NCBI RefSeq assembly: GCF_010983895.1
Contig: NZ_CP048836.1
Coordinates: 3,224,001-3,288,000, forward strand
DNA: 64,000 nt
Origin: Nitrogeniibacter mangrovi
GTDB lineage: Bacteria; Pseudomonadota; Gammaproteobacteria; Burkholderiales; Rhodocyclaceae
Reading direction: 5' to 3'
Position numbers and translations under genes: made by a program. Below the pieces are notes generated by a model that saw only the letters and a list, made by a program, of their open reading frames with translations, ran no database searches and was not told the origin of the DNA. This document shows positions 57,017 through 64,000 of the stretch, piece by piece. Every line of letters starts with the position of its first letter. Position 1 is the first letter of the stretch.

Positions 57017-57951
57017 AGAAGCGCGTGGAAGTGGCGGCCGCCGTCATCACCCGGCCCGACGGCCGGTTCCTGCTCGGCCAGCGCGCCCCCGGCACCTTCT
57101 ACCCGGGCTACTGGGAGTTCCCCGGCGGCAAGGTGGAACCCGGCGAGGACGCCCGCGCCGCGCTGGTGCGCGAGCTGGACGAGGAGCTGGGCATCACCGC
57201 GCACACCTGCTGGCCCTGGCTGATGCGCGAGCACGACTACGAACATGCCAACGTGCGCCTGCACTTCTTCGAGGTGCCTGAGTGGTCTGGCACCGTCAAC
57301 GACCATGTGCACAGCGCCCTCGAATGGCAGCAGGCCGACCACCTGACCGTCGCCCCCATGCTGCCGGCCAACGGCCCCATCCTCAAGGCCCTGCAACTGC
57401 CCCGCGAAATGGCGATCACCGATGCCGCCCGCCTGGGGCTGGACGCACAGCTGGCGGCAGTGGACGCCGCCCTCGCCCGCGGCGTGCGGCTCATCCAGGT
57501 GCGCGACGGCACGCTGCCGGCCGAGGCACGCGCGCAGCTGGCGCGTGCGATCGTCGCCCGCGCCCATGCGGCGGGCGCACTCGTTCTGATCAATGGCGAC
57601 GCGGCGCTGGCCGAAGCGGTCGGCGCCGACGGCGTGCATCTGCGCGAGGACCAGCTCGTCGGGCTGTCCGCACGTCCGGACTTCCCCTGGGTCGGCGCCG
57701 CCTGCCACTCGCGCGCCTCGCTCGAATCGGCCGCCGCGCTCGGCCTCGACTACGCCGTGCTCGGCCACGTGCTGCCCACCCCTTCGCATCCGGACCGCCC
57801 CGCCATCGGCTGGGACGCCTTTACCCACCTGGTCACGCATCTGTCGATCCCGGTGTTTGCCATCGGCGGGCTCGATGCCTCGCACCTGCGCGAGGCGCGC
57901 GCCGCCGGCGCCCACGGCATCGCCGCCATCCGCGGGAGCTGGAGCGCCTGA
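57013..57951 (+). CDS. Nudix hydrolase (MutT-like) fused to a ThiE-like domain
   Basis: A 312-residue fusion. Residues 1-130 are a Nudix domain with the box GGKVEPGEDARAALVRELDEELGI, typical of 8-oxo-dGTP diphosphatases. Residues about 135-312 look like a thiamine-phosphate synthase TIM barrel (LIQVRDGTLPAEAR, GADGVHLREDQL, YAVLGHVLPTPSHP, FAIGGLDASHLREARAAGAHGIAAI). Such fusions are common in beta- and gammaproteobacteria; the second half may not make thiamine. It probably guards against oxidised nucleotides. It overlaps the AAA gene (ATGA). Confidence 0.92.
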   Translation: MKKRVEVAAAVITRPDGRFLLGQRAPGTFYPGYWEFPGGKVEPGEDARAALVRELDEELGITAHTCWPWLMREHDYEHANVRLHFFEVPEWSGTVNDHVHSALEWQQADHLTVAPMLPANGPILKALQLPREMAITDAARLGLDAQLAAVDAALARGVRLIQVRDGTLPAEARAQLARAIVARAHAAGALVLINGDAALAEAVGADGVHLREDQLVGLSARPDFPWVGAACHSRASLESAAALGLDYAVLGHVLPTPSHPDRPAIGWDAFTHLVTHLSIPVFAIGGLDASHLREARAAGAHGIAAIRGSWSA

Positions 57952-57955
57952 GCCC

Positions 57956-59323
57956 ATGGACACCGCGCAGCTGCCCACGACCGACGAGGCCCGCGAGCAG
58001 CTGCTCGACGCCCTCGAGCATCCCGATACCGGCCAGCTGCCCGCGCTGATCGCCCGCTGGCACCCGGCGCTCATCGCCGACGCGGTCGAAGCGCTGCCAC
58101 GGGACATGCGCCACACCCTGTGGGACCGGCTGGACGCGATCGACCGGGGCCAGGTGTTGATCGAAGTCGGCCGCGGGGTGCGCCAGCAACTGATCGACGA
58201 GGCCGCCCAGGACGAACTGCTCGCCGCCCTGGCGACCCTCGAGATGGACGAGCTGGCCGATCTGGACGCGGACCTGCCGGTCTCCGTGCTCGACGCCATG
58301 GTGCGCGCCATGGACGTACAGCGCCGCGAGCGCTACGAGCGGGTCAAGCGCTATCCCGACGACACCGCCGGCGGTCTCATGGACGTGGACGCGGCCGCGG
58401 TGCGCGGCGACGTCAGCCTCAAGGCGGTGCTGCGCTACCTGCGCCAGGTGCGCAAGCGCGACGGCAAACTGCCCGAGCACATGGACAGCCTGGTGGTGGT
58501 GGACCGGCAGAACCGCTACCTGGGCATGCTCCGGCTCAGCGACCTGGTCTCGCACAAATCCACCGCCATCGTCAGCCACCTCATGGACGCCGAAGCGCCG
58601 GCCATCCAGGTGGGCACCCCGGATACCCGCGTGGCGCGCCTGTTCGAGGATCGCGACCTGATGTCGGCCGCGGTGGTGGACGACGACGGCCACCTGCTCG
58701 GGCGCATCACCATCGACGACGTGGTGGACGTCATGCGCGCCGAGGCCGACGGCGAGGTCATGCGCCGCGCCGGCCTCGGCGAAGACACCGACATGTTCGC
58801 GCCGGTGCTCTCCAACGCGGCCCGGCGCGCCGTGTGGCTGGGCGTCAACCTCATCAACGCCTTCGTCGCCGCCTGGGTGATCGGCCTGTTCGAGGCCTCC
58901 ATCGACCAGGTCGTCGCCCTCGCGGTACTCATGCCGGTGGTTGCCAGCATGGGCGGTGTCGCCGGCAACCAGACCCTCACCCTGGTCACCCGCGCCATCG
59001 CCCTCGACCAGATCGGCCGCGGCAACGCCATGGCGCTGCTGTTCCGCGAAGTGGCCTCGGGCCTGCTCAACGGCGCCTTCTGGGCGATCGTCGTCGCCGT
59101 CGTCGCCACCGCCTGGTTCGGCAACACCCAGCTGGGCATCGTGTTCGGCTGCGCGCTGCTCATCAACCTGATCACCGGCGCCACCGCCGGCACCCTGGTG
59201 CCCTTGCTGCTCGAACGCCTCGGCATCGACCCGGCCCTGGCCGGCGGCGTGCTCCTGACCGCCGCGACCGACGTGGTCGGCTTCTTCAGCTTCCTCGGGC
59301 TGGCGACGCTGTTCCTGCTCTGA
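57956..59323 (+). CDS. mgtE: Magnesium transporter MgtE
   Basis: A 455-residue Mg2+ channel. An N-terminal helical superhelix (about 1-130) is followed by two CBS domains (about 135-265, YPDDTAGGLMDVDAA, MDAEAPAIQVGTPDTRVARLFE), then five transmembrane helices with GVAGNQTLTLVTRAIALDQI, the conserved selectivity region. The CBS domains gate the pore when Mg2+ is high. Its ATG lies four bases after the previous stop. Confidence 0.94.
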   Translation: MDTAQLPTTDEAREQLLDALEHPDTGQLPALIARWHPALIADAVEALPRDMRHTLWDRLDAIDRGQVLIEVGRGVRQQLIDEAAQDELLAALATLEMDELADLDADLPVSVLDAMVRAMDVQRRERYERVKRYPDDTAGGLMDVDAAAVRGDVSLKAVLRYLRQVRKRDGKLPEHMDSLVVVDRQNRYLGMLRLSDLVSHKSTAIVSHLMDAEAPAIQVGTPDTRVARLFEDRDLMSAAVVDDDGHLLGRITIDDVVDVMRAEADGEVMRRAGLGEDTDMFAPVLSNAARRAVWLGVNLINAFVAAWVIGLFEASIDQVVALAVLMPVVASMGGVAGNQTLTLVTRAIALDQIGRGNAMALLFREVASGLLNGAFWAIVVAVVATAWFGNTQLGIVFGCALLINLITGATAGTLVPLLLERLGIDPALAGGVLLTAATDVVGFFSFLGLATLFLL

Positions 59324-59346
59324 GCGCCATGGCCGGACACGACATG

Positions 59347-59370
59347 AAAACCGGCGCAAGAAGCGCCGGT
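59347..59370 (-). terminator. Terminator after the yacG-zapD-coaE cluster
   Basis: An eight-base stem (ACCGGCGC with GCGCCGGT) and a five-base loop; on the minus strand it ends GGTTTTC, 27 bases after the yacG stop. Confidence 0.75.
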
Positions 59371-59396
59371 CGGGACATGCGGTCGGGCGGACGGGG

Positions 59397-59600
59397 TCAG
59401 TCGTCGCCGAATTCCTCGGACATGCCGTCGGGTGGCTTGGCCGCCGGGATGCGGTAGCTCTCGGAGGCCCAGGCCCCCAGGTCGATCTGGCGACAGCGCT
59501 CGGAGCAGAACGGGCGGTAGGGGTTGTCCGGTCGCCATTCCACCTCCTTGCGGCAGGTGGGGCATTTGACGATGCGGACCTTGTCTTGGGCGCGGGTCAC
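59397..59600 (-). CDS. yacG: DNA gyrase inhibitor YacG (zinc-binding)
   Basis: A 67-residue protein, the normal length. The two zinc cysteine pairs are in [12 protein letters not shown] and [13 protein letters not shown]. YacG binds GyrB and blocks DNA binding. It starts at GTG 59600, seven bases after the zapD stop. The gene order coaE-zapD-yacG is conserved in beta- and gammaproteobacteria. Confidence 0.94.
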   Translation of the reverse strand: MTRAQDKVRIVKCPTCRKEVEWRPDNPYRPFCSERCRQIDLGAWASESYRIPAAKPPDGMSEEFGDD

Positions 59601-59607
59601 GAGAGTC

Positions 59608-60363
59608 TCACAGGTTGCAGACGGTCAGCTCGAACTCCACATCGTCGGTCACCTGACGCGGCCGTCCGGCCGGCTCCGGAGTCATGAAGCGGACATTGAG
59701 CACGTATTTGTTGGCGCTGATCTCCGGCGCCGCGTTGAGGCGATGGGCGACGCACACCCGCACCAGCTGCATCGGACGCCCCCCCAGCATGACCTGGTAC
59801 ATGCCGCGCTGCGCCAGCTGCATCTCGGGGCGGCCACTGGCGCGCAGCAGGCGCAGGACGATGGCGATGCCTTCGCGGATCGGCATGAGCGGGCGCAGCC
59901 AGCCTTCGAGGTCGCGCCGGCGCGCTTCCGGATCGCGGGCCTGCCAGTGATGGTAGGACGGCAGGTCGAACTGGCAGGCGCCCCCCGGCATCGAGGCACG
60001 ACTGCGGATACCCATCAGCCAGTCGTTCTCGCGCAGGTAGTGGCCGATCTTGCCGGGCACCGAGAGCAGGCCGGAGGAAGCCTGTTCGATCTCGTAGAGA
60101 GCGCCCGACAGGGCTTCGGGCGAGATGTCGGGGTTGTCGCGGAATGCCAGCAGGGTCTGGCGCTGGCGCTCCAGCTCCTGCACCAGATCCACCTTGAGAT
60201 CGGCCCGGCTGGCCACTTCGAGCAGCTCGAAGATGGACTGCAGCACCTGATGGTGGTCCATCGGCGAGTCGCCACGATGGAAGTGCCCGATTCGGGCAAA
60301 GAGATCTTCAAGTCGAAGGAGGGTTCGAATGCGTTCGTTGAGTGGGTACTCGAAATCTATCAC
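59608..60363 (-). CDS. zapD: Cell division protein ZapD
   Basis: FtsZ cross-linking protein of the divisome, cytoplasmic. From the GTG at 60363 ([22 protein letters not shown], the family opening) it is 251 residues. It has the helical domain and the C-terminal beta domain, ending [12 protein letters not shown]. The frame extends upstream to a GTG at 60414, but those residues (SSCNCGGGTFE) are not family-like. No strong ribosome-binding site is at the chosen start, so the start is uncertain. Confidence 0.9.
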   Translation of the reverse strand: MIDFEYPLNERIRTLLRLEDLFARIGHFHRGDSPMDHHQVLQSIFELLEVASRADLKVDLVQELERQRQTLLAFRDNPDISPEALSGALYEIEQASSGLLSVPGKIGHYLRENDWLMGIRSRASMPGGACQFDLPSYHHWQARDPEARRRDLEGWLRPLMPIREGIAIVLRLLRASGRPEMQLAQRGMYQVMLGGRPMQLVRVCVAHRLNAAPEISANKYVLNVRFMTPEPAGRPRQVTDDVEFELTVCNL

Positions 60364-60421
60364 CAGGCGCGCCCGTTCAAATGTGCCTCCCCCGCAATTG
60401 CAGGATGATAGCACAGGGATT

Positions 60422-61033
60422 TCACGCGCTCGCCAGCTGCAGATAGCGCTGGTGAAGGGTGTCCACCTGGCGCTCCAGAACGGTCAGATCGCCGCTGTTG
60501 TCGATGACATCGTCCGCAACCGCCAGGCGCGCCTCACGACCGGCCTGGGCCGCCATGATGGCGCGCACCTGGGCTTCGGGCAGGCCGGAGCGGGCCATGA
60601 CGCGCGCCCGCTGCACCGCCTCCGGGCAGTCCACCACGACGATCCGGTCGCAGCGCTCGCGATAGCGTCCGGACTCGACCAGCAGCGGCACCACGAGGAC
60701 CACGTAGGGCGCCTGCGCCGCCCGGCACTGGCGGTCGCTCTCGGCACGGATCATGGGATGGAGGATGGCCTCGAGGCGGGCCCGCTCGGCCGGGGCATCG
60801 AACACCCGGTCGCGCATGGCGCGGCGGTCGAGCCCGCCATCGGCATCGATCACCGCCTCCCCGAACGCCTCGCGGATGGCCGCCATGGCGGCGCCACCGG
60901 GCCCGGTGAGCGCATGGGCAATCACATCGGTGTCGACGATCGCGGCGCCCCGCTCACCGAAGCGGGCGGCGGCCGCACTCTTGCCGCTGCCGATGCCGCC
61001 GGTGAGGCCGACCACCCATGCCGGACGGGTCAC
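60422..61033 (-). CDS. coaE: Dephospho-CoA kinase
   Basis: Last step of coenzyme A synthesis, phosphorylating the ribose 3' hydroxyl of dephospho-CoA. The 203-residue protein has Walker A GLTGGIGSGKS and the DxxVHxxL-like DTDVIAHALTG, as in CoaE. It starts at GTG 61033, overlapping the upstream SPOR gene (GTGA). The following zapD and yacG are the usual neighbours. CoaX lies further up the same strand. Confidence 0.95.
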   Translation of the reverse strand: MTRPAWVVGLTGGIGSGKSAAAARFGERGAAIVDTDVIAHALTGPGGAAMAAIREAFGEAVIDADGGLDRRAMRDRVFDAPAERARLEAILHPMIRAESDRQCRAAQAPYVVLVVPLLVESGRYRERCDRIVVVDCPEAVQRARVMARSGLPEAQVRAIMAAQAGREARLAVADDVIDNSGDLTVLERQVDTLHQRYLQLASA

Positions 61034-61830
61034 GGGCGGCAGTCCAGACGGCTGGCCTTGGGCACGCGACTGCTCCAGTCGCTGGCCCAGCCGGTGAGTG
61101 CTTCGGCGGGACCGCGCACCTCGACCCGGTGGCTGGTCTGCCCGCGCTCCTCGATCTGCACGCCGGTCACCCCCTTGGCTTCGAGTCGCCGACGTTGCTC
61201 GGCGGCCGACTCGGCCGACTTGAACAACCCGAGCGAGATGGCGAACGGCCGCGCGCCGCGCTCGCCGATGGCGAACAGGTCGCTCACGCCGTGCGTGCGC
61301 AGTTCGGCCACCTTGCGATCGGCGGCCTCACGACTGCCCTGCGAGGGCAGATGCACCCACCAGGAGGTCACCGCCACGGAGGTGATGTCCTTGGCCTCGA
61401 AACCGGCCTGCGCCAGCGCATCGCCCATCACCAACGCGGCCGCTTCGTCGTCGAGCTCCGCGAAGGCCACGCAGGCGGGCGGCGCCGGGGCGTCGGGCGG
61501 CTCGGCCGTCACGGCAGGCTCAGCAACGGCATCGGGGACAGGTGGCGGCGCCGCGGTTTCGGCGGTCTCGGGGGCGGCGTCCGCGGCATCCACGGCCGGC
61601 GGCTCGACAGCCGGCGGTTCGGCGGCCGGCGTCGGGGCCGGCGGCGCGGGCGTGGCGACCGGCATCGGCGCCTCCTTGTCGAGCAGGCGGATCCGCGCCG
61701 GTTGCAACTGGTTGGTCAAGCGCTCCGGCTCGCCGCGGCCACCGCCCTGCCCCAGCCAGCCCTCCCAGGCCGCCAGCATCAGGGTGTTGATGAGAATCAG
61801 CAGGATGACGAGAAAACGCAGGAATGCCAC
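61030..61830 (-). CDS. SPOR-domain inner-membrane protein
   Basis: A 266-residue protein with an N-terminal membrane helix (about 4-23), a long Pro/Ala linker (about 58-118) and a C-terminal SPOR-like domain (WWVHLPSQGSREAADRKVAELRTHGVSDLFAI, FAISLGLFKSAESAAEQRRRLEAKGV) that would bind denuded peptidoglycan. It looks like a cell-envelope or division protein. It starts at GTG 61830. Confidence 0.88.
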   Translation of the reverse strand: MAFLRFLVILLILINTLMLAAWEGWLGQGGGRGEPERLTNQLQPARIRLLDKEAPMPVATPAPPAPTPAAEPPAVEPPAVDAADAAPETAETAAPPPVPDAVAEPAVTAEPPDAPAPPACVAFAELDDEAAALVMGDALAQAGFEAKDITSVAVTSWWVHLPSQGSREAADRKVAELRTHGVSDLFAIGERGARPFAISLGLFKSAESAAEQRRRLEAKGVTGVQIEERGQTSHRVEVRGPAEALTGWASDWSSRVPKASRLDCRP

Positions 61831-61904
61831 GGGGTTACCTCATGCGGACCGGGGACGGCGATCTCCTTGGACCATCCCGGCGGCATCTTAGCCGGTTCGG
61901 CGCT

Positions 61905-62633
61905 TCATCGGAACCCGCGGGCACAGCCGGCTACCCGCACGCCCTCGAGCACCAGGTTGTCCACCAGCCGACACGGAATGCCCAGCAGCGGCATCACCAT
62001 CGGCGCGGCGCCACCATTGATGAGGCACACCGCGCCGGACTCGCCCGACAGGTAGCGGAACATCCGTTCGATGGCGCCGGCCTGCGCATGCAGGCAGCCC
62101 ATATGGATGGCGTCGGCGGTGCGGGTGGGCAGCCGCGCCATGCTCCCCTCGACCAGCGGCAATTGCGCGGTATTGCCGGCGAGCGCGCGCTTCATGAGCT
62201 CGACTCCCGGCACAATCAGGCCACCAGCGAAACGGCCGTCACCCATCAACACGTCGATGGTCGTCGCAGTGCCGGCGGTGACCACCAGCGCGGCCCCCTG
62301 CTGCAGGTGCCAGGCGCCCACCAGGGCCGCCCACCGATCGGCGCCGAGTTGGGCGGGGTCGTCATACCCGTTGCGCACGCCACAGCAGGCCGCCTCGGGG
62401 GTCCACCAGCGCAGGGGCACGGTCCAGGATCGAAGCGCCTCGGTCACCCGCGCGGCAACACCCTCGCCCGCCACGTTGACGCCGAACGCGGCGTCGAGGC
62501 CACCGACCGGCGGCAGCACGGCACCGAGATCCCACGGTTCATCATGGCTGAACGCGCCCTGGGCCACCCACGCGTCGTGGTCGATCAGGCCCCATTTGAG
62601 CCGGCTGTTGCCAGCATCGAGCAGCAACTTCAT
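61905..62633 (-). CDS. coaX: Type III pantothenate kinase
   Basis: First committed step of CoA synthesis. The 242-residue ASKHA-fold protein opens MKLLLDAGNSRLKWG with the catalytic Asp6, and has VVTAGTATTIDVL and the GGLIVPGVELM motif. It overlaps birA by four bases (ATGA); coaX-birA pairs are common in betaproteobacteria. It needs a monovalent cation and is not feedback inhibited by CoA. Confidence 0.94.
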   Translation of the reverse strand: MKLLLDAGNSRLKWGLIDHDAWVAQGAFSHDEPWDLGAVLPPVGGLDAAFGVNVAGEGVAARVTEALRSWTVPLRWWTPEAACCGVRNGYDDPAQLGADRWAALVGAWHLQQGAALVVTAGTATTIDVLMGDGRFAGGLIVPGVELMKRALAGNTAQLPLVEGSMARLPTRTADAIHMGCLHAQAGAIERMFRYLSGESGAVCLINGGAAPMVMPLLGIPCRLVDNLVLEGVRVAGCARGFR

Positions 62634-63412
62634 TGCGCCGGCCGCAGGGAGATATCGCCGGCCAGGATCCGCTGTTCGCCGGTATCGGTGAGGATGCGCA
62701 GGGCGCCGTCGGAATCGACACCGAGACAGGTGCCGGTGACGGCGGCCTGTTCGCCGATGAGCGCGACCGGGAGGTCGGCGAAGGCGTTGCGCTGGTTCCA
62801 GGCGTGCACGAACGCACCGAAGCCGGCCTGGGCGTAGGTTTCGTAAAGCTCGCGCTGAGCGACGAGCAGGCGGGCCAGCAGGGCTTCGGCGGTCGGCGGC
62901 ACCTCCATGACATCGGCCAGGGCGATCACATCGGGTCGGTCGGGCACCGTCGCCCCGTCCGGCAGGCACCGGTTGATGCCGATGCCGATGACCGCCTCGA
63001 GATGGGCGCCGCAACGGCACAGCTCGACCAGGATGCCACCGACTTTTCGCCCATGGATCTGCAGGTCGTTGGGCCACTTGAGTTCGATGCCCGGCACCTC
63101 CAGCGCTTCGAGCGCCCGGGCCGCCGCGAGACCGGCCACCAGCGACAGGCCAGCCGGCACCGCCGCGCCGGGAGCAAAGCGCCAGCGCGCGGAAAAGGTC
63201 AGGCTCGCCCCGGGCCAGGCATGCCAGGCGCGCGCGCGGCGGCCGCGTCCGGCGGTCTGGTGATCGCACACCAGGACCGGCACCCGCGCATCGGGCGCGG
63301 GCGCCGCGACCATGAGTTCGGCATTGGTGGATGTGCACTGCGCGCGCACATCGAGGGTGAAATGAGCGGCCTCGGCGCCCAGCGCCTGCCGCAGTCGGTC
63401 GCGATCGATCAT
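62630..63412 (-). CDS. birA: Biotin-[acetyl-CoA-carboxylase] ligase BirA, no DNA-binding domain
   Basis: Attaches biotin to the AccB carrier protein. From ATG 63412 (MIDRDRLRQALG) it is 260 residues: the catalytic domain (CTSTNAELM, HQTAGRGRRARAWHAWPGASL, ELKWPNDLQIHGRKVGGILVE) and C-terminal SH3-like domain. The N-terminal winged-helix repressor domain of E. coli BirA is absent, so it is monofunctional. Longer frames upstream (to 63502) have no family similarity. Its stop overlaps the coaX start. Confidence 0.94.
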   Translation of the reverse strand: MIDRDRLRQALGAEAAHFTLDVRAQCTSTNAELMVAAPAPDARVPVLVCDHQTAGRGRRARAWHAWPGASLTFSARWRFAPGAAVPAGLSLVAGLAAARALEALEVPGIELKWPNDLQIHGRKVGGILVELCRCGAHLEAVIGIGINRCLPDGATVPDRPDVIALADVMEVPPTAEALLARLLVAQRELYETYAQAGFGAFVHAWNQRNAFADLPVALIGEQAAVTGTCLGVDSDGALRILTDTGEQRILAGDISLRPAQ

Positions 63413-63508
63413 CAACGGGCGGCCGCGACACGGGTCGCGGCCGGCGGTCAAAACGGCATTATGGCCGAATCGGCGCTGCGACGCATGCCCGCCGGGCACC
63501 ACCCCGGG

Positions 63509-64000
63509 TCAGCCGCCCACCGACGAATCCTTGTCCTCGCGCGGGGTGTCGAGCCCCAGCTCCTGGATCTTGCGGGTGATGGTGTTGCGCCCGATGCCGA
63601 GCAGCTGGGCCGCTTCGATCCGGCGCCCCCCGGTGCTCTCGAGAGCGCGTTCGATGAGGGTACGCTCGAAGGCACGGTTGAGCTTTTCATACACCTCGCC
63701 CGGCGCCGCCCCGAGCATGCGATCGGCCTCGTGACCGAGCGCGGTGCACCAGTCGCCGCCGCTGGCCGCCTCGGCGGGTGCCGCCTCGCGGAACTCGACC
63801 GGAAGATCGGCCACCTCCACCACCTGCCCGGGCGCCATGACGGTGAGCCAGTGACACAGGTTCTCGAGCTGGCGCACGTTGCCCGGGAAGGTCTGGCCCT
63901 GCAGGTGACGCAGCGCGGCGGTGGAGATGCGCTTGGCTTCGACATCCAGCTCGCGGGCGCTCTTCTTGAGGAAGTGCTGTACCAGCAGCGGGATGTCCTC
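63509..64000 (-). CDS. ntrC: Nitrogen regulation response regulator NtrC, C-terminal part (truncated by window edge)
   Basis: Partial: the 5' end lies beyond 64000. The 163 residues visible include the end of the sigma-54 AAA+ domain (EDIPLLVQHFLKKSARELDVEAK, FPGNVRQLENLCHWLTVMAPGQ) and the Fis-type DNA-binding helices (RRIEAAQLLGIGRNTITRKIQEL). NtrC activates sigma-54 genes under nitrogen limitation and would act on the amtB and formate/nitrite-type promoters found here. Its partner sensor is probably outside the window. Confidence 0.93.
   Translation of the reverse strand, partial: EDIPLLVQHFLKKSARELDVEAKRISTAALRHLQGQTFPGNVRQLENLCHWLTVMAPGQVVEVADLPVEFREAAPAEAASGGDWCTALGHEADRMLGAAPGEVYEKLNRAFERTLIERALESTGGRRIEAAQLLGIGRNTITRKIQELGLDTPREDKDSSVGG

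Overview
The window is 64 kb of high-GC chromosome from a betaproteobacterium. Gene content points to the Rhodocyclales (Azoarcus/Thauera-like): a UbiH-type ubiquinone hydroxylase, MiaB, a coaE-zapD-yacG cluster, amtB behind a sigma-54 promoter, an NtrC gene, and a FocA/NirC-type transporter next to a PP2C-kinase fusion. The taxonomic placement is inference from gene repertoire and composition, not a search result.

Layout. 1-3.1 kb: miaB, a small secreted protein, and a tRNA-Met whose 3' end and terminator are repeated 1.08 kb downstream, bracketing a higBA toxin-antitoxin module. 3.1-9.7 kb: a TetR regulator divergent from a complete RND efflux operon. 9.8-12.6 kb: a sigma-54 promoter, a structured leader with an attenuator, a formate/nitrite-type transporter and a PP2C-Ser/Thr kinase fusion. 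12.7-18.6 kb: a VOC protein, class Ia ribonucleotide reductase (nrdAB) behind two NrdR boxes and a cobalamin riboswitch, and threonine ammonia-lyase. 18.9-21 kb: CtaG-like and SCO copper/oxidase assembly proteins and an unknown protein. 21-25.5 kb: an iron-uptake operon (TonB receptor, FMN alpha-hydroxy-acid oxidase, PiuC) with a Fur box. 25.6-31.9 kb: a second, N-ATPase-type F1F0 ATPase operon without an atpR gene, with an altered c-subunit ion site, an inverted-repeat element between atpE and atpF, and a one-base frameshift in atpG. 32-36.2 kb: a lower-GC segment with one very large SIR2-domain protein of the defence-associated sirtuin type. 36.4-41.2 kb: a 1,611-residue CheB-CheR-PAS-histidine kinase-receiver fusion.

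41.4-64 kb is mostly ordinary chromosome: DsbA-like and DsbC-like thiol proteins, an FAD/D-lactate-type dehydrogenase, fabI, ahpC and ahpF with an OxyR-like operator, a UbiH-family hydroxylase, a carboxylesterase, amtB with sigma-54 and NtrC sites, mltA, an AAA protein (DUF815), a MutT-ThiE fusion, mgtE, yacG-zapD-coaE, a SPOR protein, coaX-birA, and the C-terminal part of ntrC running off the window end.

The least routine parts are the reduced and frameshifted N-ATPase operon, the adjacent sirtuin defence gene, the tRNA-bracketed higBA module, and the RNA-level control upstream of nrdAB and the nitrite-type transporter. No CRISPR array, rRNA gene or intact transposase was seen.
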